Shown: piece after piece, positions 42,546-54,718 of the stretch
Numbering within the stretch: the first letter of the stretch is position 1
Layout of the letters: each line of letters begins with the position of its first letter
Assembly (NCBI GenBank): GCA_016933955.1
Contig: JAFGTT010000015.1
Span: forward strand, 62,001 to 126,000
Direction: 5' to 3'
From: Candidatus Zixiibacteriota bacterium
Lineage (GTDB): Bacteria > Zixibacteria > MSB-5A5 > GN15 > PGXB01
Length of the DNA stretch: 64,000 nucleotides
Translations under genes and position numbers: made by a program
Notes under the pieces: model-generated
Told to the model about the DNA's origin: nothing
Database searches by the model: none
Seen by the model: only the letters and a program-made list of their open reading frames with translations

Positions 42546-43316
42546 ATGTTGATATTTGACAAAATACGTATCGGTCTGCTGGCTGTCATGGTGGCCGTTA
42601 TTTTCGCCGGATGCGCCATGAAGCGGGATGTAGCCATTGTCGATGAAAAGGTCAACCGGATGTGGACCGAACAAAGAGAAACCGCCCGGAAGATCAATCA
42701 TCTTGACTCGCTTCTGTCGGCCGATACCGATGAGTCCGTTTTATTACGCGCCGAGATAAGAACGTCTCTGTCGGAGTTGATGGAGCAGTTTCGGATAATG
42801 CAGGCGAATATGACCGATCTGCAGCAGAAATTAAACTACATGGCCGAGCGGGGAACGTCTCCGGGGGTAATAATACCGCCGACATCAACCGGTCCGGCCG
42901 GAGTTTCCGATTCCGCGGCAGCTCAGGCGGTAACACCTGGAATCAATTGCCAGGAGTTATATGATGAATCTTTTATCAATATTCGGCGCGGACAGTATGA
43001 CGAGGCTATTGGCGGATTCAACGATTACCTCAAGTATTGCTCCACACAGGAACTGGCTGACAATGCCCGCTTCTGGATAGCTGAATCATATTATTCCACC
43101 GAGCGTTTTAAAGAGGCTATCAGCGAATTCGACCTGTTATTGAAAGATTATCCCAATTCCGAAAAGAAACCGGCTACTCTTTATAAAATGGCTCGTTCTT
43201 ATGAAGAACTGGGACAGAAGACTGAGGCTCGGAAAACCTTTCAGAAACTGGTCGATGAGTATGCCGGTACGCTCGAGGCCGAACAGGCCAAGGAGAAACT
43301 GAAAGAACTCAAATAA
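42546..43316 (+). CDS. cpoB: Tol-Pal system protein CpoB (YbgF)
   Basis: A protein of 256 residues. The N-terminus (AVMVAVIFAGCAMKRDV) has a Cys in a lipobox-like context, so it may be a lipoprotein, unlike E. coli CpoB. A coiled coil (about 35-100) leads to a linker and then TPR repeats (RRGQYDEAIGGFNDYLKYC; ERFKEAISEFDLLLKDYPN; GQKTEARKTFQKLVDEY). It links Tol with peptidoglycan synthesis in known species. Close after pal, 13 bases. Confidence 0.9.
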   Translation: MLIFDKIRIGLLAVMVAVIFAGCAMKRDVAIVDEKVNRMWTEQRETARKINHLDSLLSADTDESVLLRAEIRTSLSELMEQFRIMQANMTDLQQKLNYMAERGTSPGVIIPPTSTGPAGVSDSAAAQAVTPGINCQELYDESFINIRRGQYDEAIGGFNDYLKYCSTQELADNARFWIAESYYSTERFKEAISEFDLLLKDYPNSEKKPATLYKMARSYEELGQKTEARKTFQKLVDEYAGTLEAEQAKEKLKELK

Positions 43317-43323
43317 TTGTATC

Positions 43324-43884
43324 ATGCTTCTTAAAAGCCTGAATGTTCGAGTCCATACCCCGACCGACTTTATCCCGCGCGGTCGGGGTTTTTATCAACT
43401 CGAGGAAGAGGCTCTGTACTTTCCGGTCGAATACCCCGGGGAAAGGCCGCGCTTCTTTTCCTTCCTCGACTCCGAATTCCTCTCTTTTCATATTAGCCGG
43501 GATGGGCGTCTTCTTTTTCTGGATCTGACTCTGCCCCGCCGACGCTGGAGGGTTACCCGAAATTTTATTGCCCCGGAAACCGCCCTCTTAGCCGACATTC
43601 GTTTTCTGGATTTTCGCCTTGGTATCAAAAATCCCATCACTTTCTGTGACCGCTCGCGCCAGCACCTGATGTTTCGTTTCAGCGAAGGGCCGGCCGAACA
43701 TAATTATTACCTGGCTGAAAACCTGATCGCTCAAATCGACACCGCTAACCATCTGGTGGCCATCTGGGCTCGGGATATTGTCGATGATCTGGCCGGCCAG
43801 GAAATCCTCTCCTGGCGCCGGACCGTCCGAGGGATGCTGGTTCCCGGACACCCGCCGATATCTGTACCGACTCCACGGATGTGA
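43324..43884 (+). CDS. Uncharacterised protein upstream of the polymerase pair
   Basis: A protein of 186 residues I do not recognise, without signal peptide or membrane helix. It is rich in Arg and Phe, with segments such as RFFSFLDSEFLSFHISRDGR and ITFCDRSRQHLMFRFSEG; a predicted beta-rich fold is likely. It starts eight bases after cpoB and lies 56 bases before the Y-family polymerase. In known ImuABC cassettes the first position holds ImuA, a RecA-like protein, but this protein shows no Walker motif. Confidence 0.65.
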   Translation: MLLKSLNVRVHTPTDFIPRGRGFYQLEEEALYFPVEYPGERPRFFSFLDSEFLSFHISRDGRLLFLDLTLPRRRWRVTRNFIAPETALLADIRFLDFRLGIKNPITFCDRSRQHLMFRFSEGPAEHNYYLAENLIAQIDTANHLVAIWARDIVDDLAGQEILSWRRTVRGMLVPGHPPISVPTPRM

Positions 43885-43940
43885 TTGAGATGTGATGCCA
43901 TTCCGGGCGCCTTCTTCCGTTATTAATGGCGGAGGATATA

Positions 43941-45155
43941 ATGCGTGTTTTTCTCTATATCGATGTTGATGCTTTCTTCGCCTCGGTGGAACAGGCCATC
44001 AATCCCAGCCTGCTCGGACGGCCGGTCATGGTTGGCGGTTTGAAACATGAACGGGGCGTGGTGGCCTGTCCCAGTTATGAGGCTCGAGCCCGGGGGGTCT
44101 ACACCGGGACTTCACTCCATAATGCCGCGCGGCTTATCCCTGACGGTGTTTTTCTCAAGGGTGATTTCAACCGCCATCAGGACTATTCTAAAAGATTCTA
44201 TGACATTCTCTATCGGTACAGCCCGGAGATTCAGGAGATATCGCAGGACGAAGCCTGCCTTGATATCACCGGAACCATCCGGCATTTCGCTGGAAATCAC
44301 GCTCTGGCCAGGGATATTCAAAAACAGGTATGGATAACGCTCTCTCTGCCAACCTCAATCGGAATCGGCCCCAGCCGCGTGGCCTCTAAAATCGCCTCGG
44401 AACATCGGAAACCGATGGGTCTTACAATTATTGAACCGGACCATATACAACAATTCTTCAGCCAATTACCTCTCTGTCGTATTCCCGGAATCGGCCATGT
44501 AACCGAAAAAATATTAAGCGAGATGGGGATTCGAACGGCCGGGCAACTGGCCGCCGTTCCGGAATCGTATCTTAAAACCCTTTTTGGCGTTAATGGGTTG
44601 AAAATCGCCGCCTACTGCCGCGGTGAGGATGGCCTGCCCTTGAAAGACCATCGGGTCATTCGCTCGGTCAGTCGTGAAACCGGGTTCGCCGAGGACATCA
44701 CCGATTGCGGACTTCTGCTGTCACACTTCTATTATCTAGTGGAGCGAGCGACCGCAAAACTCCGAGGACTATCCAAAAAAGCCGCAACGGCACGCATCAA
44801 ATTTCGTTATTCCGATTTCCAGACCATCGTTGTATCGGCCCGAATCACCCCGGTTTCCGATGATGAAATGGTCATCTTCCCGATTGTGGAAGCCATGTTT
44901 CGGCGAACCTTCATCCGGCGTTTGGGAATCCGTCTGGTGGGGGTAAGTCTTTCGGGTCTAAAAAATCATATTGACAATGAATCCTTTCTCGATGATCGGA
45001 TCGAAAAAAATCGCCGTTTATTGAAGGGCCTCGACTTCACCCGGGGTCGGGCCGGTTTTTTTGCCCTCATGACCGGCCGGACATTTGCCCTATCATCACG
45101 ATACCGACAGGGGGATAATGGTTTTGAACTTCGCACTCCCGGTTTGTCACAGTAG
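43941..45155 (+). CDS. dinB: Y-family DNA polymerase (DinB/ImuB group)
   Basis: Translesion polymerase of 404 residues. The catalytic acidic residues are in YIDVDAFFASVEQ and QEISQDEACLDI, both intact, so it should be active, unlike typical ImuB. The helix-hairpin-helix block RIPGIGHVTEKILSEMGI and the little-finger domain follow. I start at the ATG at 43941, with GGAGG six bases before it; the frame extends five codons further. Its last 38 bases overlap the dnaE2-like gene, an arrangement expected of partners. Confidence 0.9.
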   Translation: MRVFLYIDVDAFFASVEQAINPSLLGRPVMVGGLKHERGVVACPSYEARARGVYTGTSLHNAARLIPDGVFLKGDFNRHQDYSKRFYDILYRYSPEIQEISQDEACLDITGTIRHFAGNHALARDIQKQVWITLSLPTSIGIGPSRVASKIASEHRKPMGLTIIEPDHIQQFFSQLPLCRIPGIGHVTEKILSEMGIRTAGQLAAVPESYLKTLFGVNGLKIAAYCRGEDGLPLKDHRVIRSVSRETGFAEDITDCGLLLSHFYYLVERATAKLRGLSKKAATARIKFRYSDFQTIVVSARITPVSDDEMVIFPIVEAMFRRTFIRRLGIRLVGVSLSGLKNHIDNESFLDDRIEKNRRLLKGLDFTRGRAGFFALMTGRTFALSSRYRQGDNGFELRTPGLSQ

Positions 45156-48099
45156 TTTTTCGCTCCTTTATGGAACAGCCTCGCCGGATCAGTTAATCGA
45201 GACGGCCGCCTCACTGGGTTATCGGGCGATCGCCATGGCCGACACCAATAATCTCTATGGGGCCTATGACCTGTATTATAATTCCTTTGAATTGGGTCTT
45301 CAGGTGATCATCGGGGTCCGGCTCACCACCGCCCTTGGTATGGTTTGCCTGTTATGTAAAAATTATGATGGTTTTAAAAATCTCTCCCGCCTGGTAACCC
45401 ATTATCAGCTTCAACAGCCTCCAACCTGCGAAATTCTGCATGAGTATCGCGCCCATCTGGTTTGCCTGGCAGAAGCCGACTCACCCCTGCCGCAGTTGCG
45501 CGAAATCTTCGGGGATAATATGTATCTCGCTTTGACCTTCAATCAGCCTTCCAAAACCGCTCGACGGGCAAAGGAGACCGGTCTCTGCATGGTGGCCTGT
45601 CCCCCGGTCAGTTTTCTCAGGCCCGAGGATTTCGACTGCCATCGACTTCTTCGAGCCATTGCGGGCGGATTTCTGCTTGATAATCTCCCTGCCTCTCAAA
45701 CGGCCGGCCGTCTTGAGTTTTTTCATCCGCCTGAATGGTACAACCGTTTCTTTGAAACTTTCCCCGAGGCACTGATTGAGAGTGGGAATCTGGCCAACCG
45801 ATGTTATCTGGCTTTTCCGGAAAGAAAAAATATCCTGCCCGATATCGGCCTTTCCGGGGATCACTTTGAGATTCTCTATGAAACCGCCCTGGATGGTTTG
45901 CGGGAACGAATAATCCGGGCGAATGGCCGTTATCAGGCCCGACTGGAGTATGAGCTTTCAGTCATTAAAAAAACCGGCTTTGTGGATTATTTCCTGATCG
46001 TAAGGGAAATCATCAACTTCTGCAAAAGTAACCATATCGCCGTGGTGGGACGAGGTTCGGCGGCCGGATCTCTGGTTTCGTATTGCCTCGGGATTACCCA
46101 GGTGGACCCGGTTTGCGAGGGCCTGTATTTTGAACGTTTCTTAAACGAGGCCCGTTCGGATTGCCCCGATATCGACCTGGACATTGACTGGCGGCGGCGT
46201 GATGAAGTCATTGATTTCATATATCGCCGCTATGGTGCCGATCGGGTGGCAATGATGGCATCATATATTCATTTTCAACCGCGTCTGGCCATTCGTGAAA
46301 CGGCTAAGGCTTTTGGATTGGATCCTGAAGAAATCGACCGCCTTATTAAAAAGATTCCCCACCACCCGTTTGTAAATCGCCGGTTCCCCGAATCTCTCCC
46401 CGATCAACTGCCATCTGATCTGAATCGTTTCCGGCCGTTTCTTGAGGCGGCTCAATCCATTTATGGCCTGCCCCGCCATCTGAGTATTCATGCCGGGGGA
46501 GTTGTGATTACGCCTCAACCGCTAACCGATTATATCCCACTGGAACCGGCCGCCAAAGGTACTATCGTGACTCAGGGCGACATGTATCAGGCGGAAAAAA
46601 TCGGCCTGGTCAAGATAGATATTCTCGGACAGCGGGGACTGGCCGTGATTGCCGATTGCTATCAGGCGGTCAGGGAAATCAAAGGGATCAATTATAATAT
46701 TCCGGAGAATGACAAAAAAACCTACGACATGCTTCAAAAAGGTAAAACCATTGGGGTTTTCCAAATCGAGTCGCCCGGCCTTCGGGCCCTGTTGAAAGAC
46801 CTCAGGCCGAAGGTTTTAAACGATATCACCCTGGCCCTTGCTCTCATTCGTCCCGGCGCTTCCGAATCCGGTATGAAACGAATTTTTCTTGACCGCTTTC
46901 ATGGCCGTGAAAAGACCGTCTATCCCCACCCTAATCTGGCCGAAATCCTGAAAGAGACTCATGGCGTGTTTATCTATCAGGAACAGGTTATTCTGGCCGC
47001 CCGCCTGATTGCCGGATTTAACCTGGCCGCTTCTGATCTTTTGCGTCGGGCTATTACCAAATTACGTAAAAAGTCGGATGGCGACCGACTCACCCGCCGA
47101 TTTCTTGATGGGGCCGAGCGCAACGGTATTGATACGTCCACGGCGGATAATATCCTGGCCCAACTGCGCCAGTTTGCCTCCTTCGGATTTTGCAAAGCTC
47201 ATGCCGCCACATATGGCCATCTGGCCTATCAATCGGCCTATTTCAAGGCCCACCATCCGGCCCTTTTTATGACTGCAGTCCTGCGTAATGGAGGCGGTTA
47301 TTATCCCCCGGCGGTTTATGTCGCCGAAGCCCGACGGTTGGGAGTGACTGTCATGCCGCCCGATATTAACATCTCCGATATCGTGGATACTCTGTATGAC
47401 GGACGAATTTACCTCGGCCTGTCTCGTATTCGCGAATTGTCATCGGCGGTCATCAAGCAAATTAAATTAGCCCGGCCATTCAATTCTTTCGGTCAGTTTT
47501 TGTCACTCGTGGAAATTGGCGAACGAGATATGGAAAGTCTGATCCGGGTCGGTTTTTTCGATTCTCTCGAGACCTCCCGCCCCCGTCTTCTCTGGCAATT
47601 CCGCCTGAATGGAGGGAAAACAAATGCAAAAGGCGGTGGATTTTTTAATGGCCAGGCGTTATCAGCCAATCCCAAAAATCTCCCGCCCCTTGTTCCCTTC
47701 AGCCGGTATGATATTTTCCGCACCGAGCAATTTATCCTGGACCTGAACGCATCCTTTCATCCCCTGACTATGATTGAGGATTACCAGTCGCCGCCTCCCG
47801 GACAATGGCACCATCCGGTAGATGGAACCGCTATCAACATCTCCGGATGGCTGGCCGACCGGAAACGGATTAAAACCCGCGACGGCGAATCCATGGTGTT
47901 TTTAACCTTCGACACCCTGGAAGATACCTTCGAAGTGGTTCTGTTCCCGGATACCTATATGAAGTACGCTGAACTGATAAGGAAATACCGTTATCTCGCA
48001 ATCGAGGGGCAGATTAATGTCGATGATGGTAACACTGCCATTATTGCCCGGAAACTTACCCCCTGCCCCACCGGTTTGAAGGAAGCCCGGTATATTTAG
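45118..48099 (+). CDS. dnaE2: DNA polymerase III alpha subunit, error-prone DnaE2/ImuC-like
   Basis: C-family polymerase of 993 residues, shorter than replicative DnaE. The catalytic Asps are in CPDIDLDIDW and in IVTQGDMYQAEKIGLVKIDI, and the loop GRGSAAGSLVSYCLGIT is intact. The N-terminal PHP domain (PVCHSSFSLLYG; MADTNNLYG) lacks the usual His ligands, so it likely has no nuclease activity. A tandem helix-hairpin-helix and a C-terminal OB fold follow. It starts at the ATG at 45118 inside the Y-family gene. Confidence 0.88.
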   Translation: MVLNFALPVCHSSFSLLYGTASPDQLIETAASLGYRAIAMADTNNLYGAYDLYYNSFELGLQVIIGVRLTTALGMVCLLCKNYDGFKNLSRLVTHYQLQQPPTCEILHEYRAHLVCLAEADSPLPQLREIFGDNMYLALTFNQPSKTARRAKETGLCMVACPPVSFLRPEDFDCHRLLRAIAGGFLLDNLPASQTAGRLEFFHPPEWYNRFFETFPEALIESGNLANRCYLAFPERKNILPDIGLSGDHFEILYETALDGLRERIIRANGRYQARLEYELSVIKKTGFVDYFLIVREIINFCKSNHIAVVGRGSAAGSLVSYCLGITQVDPVCEGLYFERFLNEARSDCPDIDLDIDWRRRDEVIDFIYRRYGADRVAMMASYIHFQPRLAIRETAKAFGLDPEEIDRLIKKIPHHPFVNRRFPESLPDQLPSDLNRFRPFLEAAQSIYGLPRHLSIHAGGVVITPQPLTDYIPLEPAAKGTIVTQGDMYQAEKIGLVKIDILGQRGLAVIADCYQAVREIKGINYNIPENDKKTYDMLQKGKTIGVFQIESPGLRALLKDLRPKVLNDITLALALIRPGASESGMKRIFLDRFHGREKTVYPHPNLAEILKETHGVFIYQEQVILAARLIAGFNLAASDLLRRAITKLRKKSDGDRLTRRFLDGAERNGIDTSTADNILAQLRQFASFGFCKAHAATYGHLAYQSAYFKAHHPALFMTAVLRNGGGYYPPAVYVAEARRLGVTVMPPDINISDIVDTLYDGRIYLGLSRIRELSSAVIKQIKLARPFNSFGQFLSLVEIGERDMESLIRVGFFDSLETSRPRLLWQFRLNGGKTNAKGGGFFNGQALSANPKNLPPLVPFSRYDIFRTEQFILDLNASFHPLTMIEDYQSPPPGQWHHPVDGTAINISGWLADRKRIKTRDGESMVFLTFDTLEDTFEVVLFPDTYMKYAELIRKYRYLAIEGQINVDDGNTAIIARKLTPCPTGLKEARYI

Positions 48100-48110
48100 T
48101 TGACAGATAA

Positions 48111-50344
<2,234 letters not shown>

Positions 50345-50474
50345 TGACTCTCCCTCAATATAATCGGCATTATTTTTGGCTTTTATGACCACTCAGCCGA
50401 AAATAAATCGACTTTCCGGTCCATCGGATAAACTTAATATACATTATATATATTATTGTCAACAAAAAACTACG

Positions 50475-51875
50475 CTATTCATCCTTTTTTGTTTCATATT
50501 CTAGCAAAAAACAGCATCCGCCACCCGGTGAATCCAAGCTGGTCTGTAGGATCTTAACATTTTCGTAATTGAATTTTCTTTCACGGTATGAAAGATTATG
50601 CAACAATGAGTCCTTTTGAGTTATATCCGTTATGTCTGCCAACTCAATTTTGGCCAATGTATCATTACTATATTTATAATAGGGTTTGGCCAATATCCAA
50701 TCAAACAAGGTCTGGGTTCTCCTCAACTGATAAAGCGCCTGTTTTTCAAATACCGCTTCGGTATCATTTGGCCAGATGGTAATAATTTTGACCTCCCCCT
50801 CCAAGTTAGATATACAGCTTAAATCAAAAATAAAGAATTCCTTCTTGTTTGTCATTGATCCCGGTAAACTAAACCACCGGATAAAATGAAATTCCGGCGG
50901 CAAATTAATGGAACTATATATCGCCGCCCCACGATAGTTGTTAAGAGGGTATATTCGATTGGGACAAATTTCTTCACCGTCCGGGAGAGATAGGAAATAT
51001 AAATTGTCATTTAGGTAATCATTTCTTAATTCACCATGATTCAGGCAATTGAACCTTGTCCTTTTATCGGAATTTGACTCCCCCACATATTCATAAGCGA
51101 TTATTCCGGTGTCACCGATTGGTATGCCGTAGACAATAGCCCGCTGGTATGTATTTCCGGTATCCAATAATTCCGGAAAGTAGGGTATATTAAATGATCT
51201 TTTAAGGGCCTTATATACCGCCTCAGGCATATATGGGCTGTGGCACATCCGATAACGGTGTTCCATAATATTGTCTATTCGATATTGAAACAAATAATCC
51301 GAATCTGTTAAATATGATGCATATAGAGGAACCCGAATCATTAAGAGGAGACCAAATAATAACGTAATAATTATTGTTATATTTTTAATAATATTGTAAC
51401 TGGGGGTTTTTCGTTTATGGTATATCATATACATGGCCAGGTAAAGCGTTACCATATGAACTGAAGTAAAAAAAAGAAAATCCATTTTCATCGGACCTGA
51501 TCCCAAAGATTCAAAAATGAAATTATAAATAGCAATCAGGAAAAATATTGCCGGCCAAAGAAATAGAAGGTCACTCCAAAAGCCCAGTTTATTACCACGT
51601 AAAAAGCTGAATAAGAACGGAAATTGCCATTCTCTATCATCACCTCTATCTGAAAATGGCCGGCCCCGTGAATCAAGAATTTTGCCATCAGCCGATTTCT
51701 TTTTTCCGTCTTTTTTATCAATAATTAACTGCGTTACATAAAGCGCTATGATTGTCGCAATAATGAGGGACAGACCTACAATTATCCCGCTTCTCAAATC
51801 GCGGCAGATCGAAATAACCGCGACCAGTGTGGCGAATATCACCGATACCAGAATATTCCACAAAGTCACCTTCAT
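50475..51875 (-). CDS. Uncharacterised membrane protein
   Basis: A protein of 466 residues I do not recognise. The first half holds about five membrane helices (residues 7-25, 30-50, 105-125, 135-155, 165-190). The second half is a soluble domain of about 250 residues, rich in Tyr, Asn and Ile, for example YLNDNLYFLSLPDGEEICPN and YRGAAIYSSINLPPEFHFIR. It is more AT-rich than its neighbours, which may hint at a recent arrival. A strong promoter lies 112-140 bases upstream. Confidence 0.7.
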   Translation of the reverse strand: MKVTLWNILVSVIFATLVAVISICRDLRSGIIVGLSLIIATIIALYVTQLIIDKKDGKKKSADGKILDSRGRPFSDRGDDREWQFPFLFSFLRGNKLGFWSDLLFLWPAIFFLIAIYNFIFESLGSGPMKMDFLFFTSVHMVTLYLAMYMIYHKRKTPSYNIIKNITIIITLLFGLLLMIRVPLYASYLTDSDYLFQYRIDNIMEHRYRMCHSPYMPEAVYKALKRSFNIPYFPELLDTGNTYQRAIVYGIPIGDTGIIAYEYVGESNSDKRTRFNCLNHGELRNDYLNDNLYFLSLPDGEEICPNRIYPLNNYRGAAIYSSINLPPEFHFIRWFSLPGSMTNKKEFFIFDLSCISNLEGEVKIITIWPNDTEAVFEKQALYQLRRTQTLFDWILAKPYYKYSNDTLAKIELADITDITQKDSLLHNLSYRERKFNYENVKILQTSLDSPGGGCCFLLEYETKKDE

Positions 51876-51986
51876 AGTTAAACGCCCTTCACGCTATAAC
51901 CTAGATCATTCATCTTAATAAATCTACTACTGGAAATCAGGATGCCCGCCTATGTAAGTTGAATCAAATGAATTCCAATGGCCGAC

Positions 51987-52015
51987 AATATAGTTTTACT
52001 GATGCCTATTGTCAA
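51987..52015 (-). promoter_or_regulatory. Promoter of the 466-residue membrane protein gene
   Basis: On the minus strand a perfect TTGACA (52010-52015), exactly 17 bases, TATATT (51987-51992). Transcription would begin about 105 bases before the ATG. Confidence 0.75.
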
Positions 52016-52023
52016 GAAATCAA

Positions 52024-52173
52024 ACAGGCCGGGGCTGGGAGAAACCCCGGCCCTGTCGCCGCCGGGTGAGGTAACCCGGCCGCTCATGGTGAAGTTAGTC
52101 ACCCAGGGGGGACTGCTTATCCATGAGATTCTCTATCTCAGGACCGCCGAATCCAGCACTTTGAACCCGGCGG
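52024..52173. repeat. Cluster of four inverted repeats in 150 bases
   Basis: Stems: 52024-52034 with 52045-52056 (one bulge), 52061-52067 with 52074-52080 (GCCGGGT/ACCCGGC), 52083-52089 with 52121-52127 (CTCATGG/CCATGAG) and 52144-52149 with 52168-52173 (CCGCCG/CGGCGG). On the minus strand the first listed hairpin is followed by a T-rich tract and may terminate the neighbour gene. The rest of the cluster is unexplained: REP-like element, MITE remnant or structured RNA. A 67-codon frame through it (51978) looks like a by-product. Confidence 0.55.
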
Positions 52174-52201
52174 CGTTTTAACGCTCAGAAAATGAGGTCA
52201 G

Positions 52202-54484
52202 TTATTCCCACATACGTTTGTTTAATATTAATATATAGGCAACCAGGTACATACCGGCCCCGATCAATAGGGCCATATTAAATCCATAAGTGAAAACTAT
52301 TAATATTATCAATGTCGACCCGAATACCGAGGCGGCTCCATTGACCGCAAAACCCCAATCAACCAATGAACCGACCTTCAGAGTCGCCTTGGGAAACGGC
52401 ATCCCCATAAAAACACCGAGAGGAAGAATAAGAAACGATGTTATCAAGATTCTCGGCGACATGGTTAAATCGCCTAAACCATGAATGATATATTTAAAAA
52501 TCGTAACATCAAGAATAAGCCAGATTATAATTGCAGGAAAAGCAATATGATGACTGACCTTCCCGGCGAAATTGCTTCCGATACCGGAGGCGATCAACAG
52601 AGTTAACATAACCGCTATGATGCTGTATATGGAGGGCCCGATAAATAAGGCGTATTTCTGAATCAGGACAATCTCGACAATTATGAAGGCCATTCCGATA
52701 GCAAAATAATAAAGCCATGGTACCGTCCGAAGACGGTCCCCTTTAAAGAAATATGGAATCAGGTTTAGCGGAATTATCAATAACAGGACCACCACCAGAA
52801 TGATTACAATGATGACCTTGGCCAGAGGAAAACCGAAAAATTCATAAGGCAAAACCTTTTTCAGGTCTTTAATTGAGAAGTTCTTCCAGAGGCCCATCTG
52901 GGCGATAAACGGCCGGTTGTCGGCGGCCGGAGAAAGATCGATGGCCGCCGAGTCGGACACCTTTTCCCAGCCATCCCGGACAATTCTGCCAATCAGATTA
53001 TCGCCCGCCGAATCGGCCGCCGGGTATAGAAGATAATAATAGCCATAATCATCAGCCGCTCGATCACCGAACGCACGGGTTCTTATTTCATCGGTCAGCG
53101 GACGTTTTGACAGAAGCAGCATATTCCGCCGCATTTTGGGCAGGTTGTAAACTGCAAAATGATCACCGGGATCGGCCACCTGCAATCGTTTCAGGGCATC
53201 CATCACTTCAGTAACCAGGCGCGGCATATAAAACTGATGTTCCATCATTATAAACCCGCTGTCCGAGAGCGCCCGCCAGTAGTCCTCAAAGGCTTCGGTG
53301 GTAAAGAGATAATTTTCGGCAAGTGCGAATGCTCCTGAGGCCAGGGCCGCCCAGGAATTGGAACTCAGAGAATAAATGACATCAAATTTATTCTTAAACC
53401 GTTTAACATAGGCTCGACCATCTTCGGATGCAACGATCACCCGTGGATCATGATAGATACGCCCCGTATATTCCGGAAGAGTGATAATCTCCGTTAACGA
53501 ATCACTCAATATATACCCCGATTAATCGCCATAGAGCATCATATGGTTGATATGACCGTTGATCTCGACCGCATGGATTTCAGTTGCCCCGTATTGCAGG
53601 GCCTGAAGAACATCGACTCCTCCCCCCGCTCCAAGGGATAAAAACGTGCAGGAATCGAATTGGTCAATCAGATATTTAACATCGATACCATATTGGAAAA
53701 GTTCCGAATCCGGTTTATTCCAGTCACCATCGAAAGGATAAACCGGCGAATTGGCGATATTATCGATATTCAAACCCCGATAAACCCCATCGAAATCGTA
53801 CAGTTTTATTTTCGACATGGCATCCCAGTGCGTGTAAATCACCCGCCCGTGTTCCTGCCTCTCAAGTGCCAGAAGTCCCGGCGCCATCCAGCTTAACCAG
53901 AAAACCGCCGCCGTTAAAATAACCGGGAGGCTTTTTAACCAGCCCCGGCTGGCAATAAAAGCCGCGGCCAGAAGCGGTGCAGTTACCACAAAGGTCGTCA
54001 CCGGTGTCCCCAACCGGTTCATCAGCAGAATTGCGACAACCACTCCGAGACCGGCCCCGAGAAGGTCAGCCATATACAATTTTGTTATTTTGTGACTGTT
54101 CTCCTTGAAAATCCGGGATAAGGCCATACCTCCAAAGAAGAAAGGCAAACTTAGAATCAAGATTGTCAGCCCCACCTTTCCTACCATCAGCCAGCCATTC
54201 AGTAATTCCGAAAAATTTAATTCTAAGGAAAATACAAACGGAGGACTGATAATGGCCGCCAGACCCGCCAGTGAAAGAATCGGACCGACTTTATTACCTC
54301 GGTTAAGAAAAGGAAATAATCTCAGGGCCAGGCCTCCCAATCCGAGACCAAGAATCGCCAGTGATAATATTAAAAATGCGAAGGTATAAAAAAATTCCGC
54401 GGAAAATATCCTGGTCCAGACCAGTTCCAGCGAAATCAGGGAGATTGATAATAGTGAAATAATCAACATCTTATGATTTTGCAT
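52202..54484 (-). pseudogene. Spermidine-synthase-like membrane protein, split by one in-frame TAA
   Basis: Two readings in the same frame (53522-54484, then 52202-53509) together make one protein of about 759 residues. The N-terminal part has about seven membrane helices and ends in the SAM-binding start FLSLGAGGGVDVLQALQYGA and VEINGHINHMMLYGD. A TAA (53522-53524) follows. The second part continues SGYILSDSLTEIITLPEYTG, then FDVIYSLSSNSWAALASG of the methyltransferase fold, and six or seven more helices. The downstream part has only a TTG start with no ribosome site. Nonsense mutation, sequencing error or readthrough are all possible. Confidence 0.8.
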
Positions 54485-54532
54485 TCTTGCCTCGAAATAA
54501 GCAGGTATGTTACATGTCCAAACACGTCCGAC

Positions 54533-54595
54533 CCGGTCTGAGGTGGGAAGACCGGCCCCTTATCAATCGAATACGCATAAACCTTAAAAAGGTTT
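54533..54595. repeat. Two inverted repeats in the divergent promoter region
   Basis: CCGGTCT (54533-54539) with AGACCGG (54549-54555), and AAACCTT (54579-54585) with AAGGTTT (54589-54595), both perfect seven-base arms. They lie between the spermidine-synthase-like gene and the YggN-like gene and could be operators. Confidence 0.45.
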
Positions 54596-54677
54596 CAGCC
54601 ACCCGGAAATTGAAAACGACATGAATCATTTTTTATACGGCCAAAACAAATGAAACCTGCAACCAGGCATTTTCGTC

Positions 54678-54683
54678 TATAAT
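54678..54683 (+). promoter_or_regulatory. -10 element before the YggN-like gene
   Basis: TATAAT stands 36 bases before the ATG at 54719; the -35 (near 54655) is weak. Confidence 0.4.
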
Positions 54684-54718
54684 GGTAAAGAATTCATCGG
54701 AAATCGGGAGGATATCAT

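Noticed and set aside
51978-52181. 67-codon plus-strand ORF
   Set aside because: It runs through four inverted repeats and a promoter of the other strand, has no ribosome site and resembles no family.
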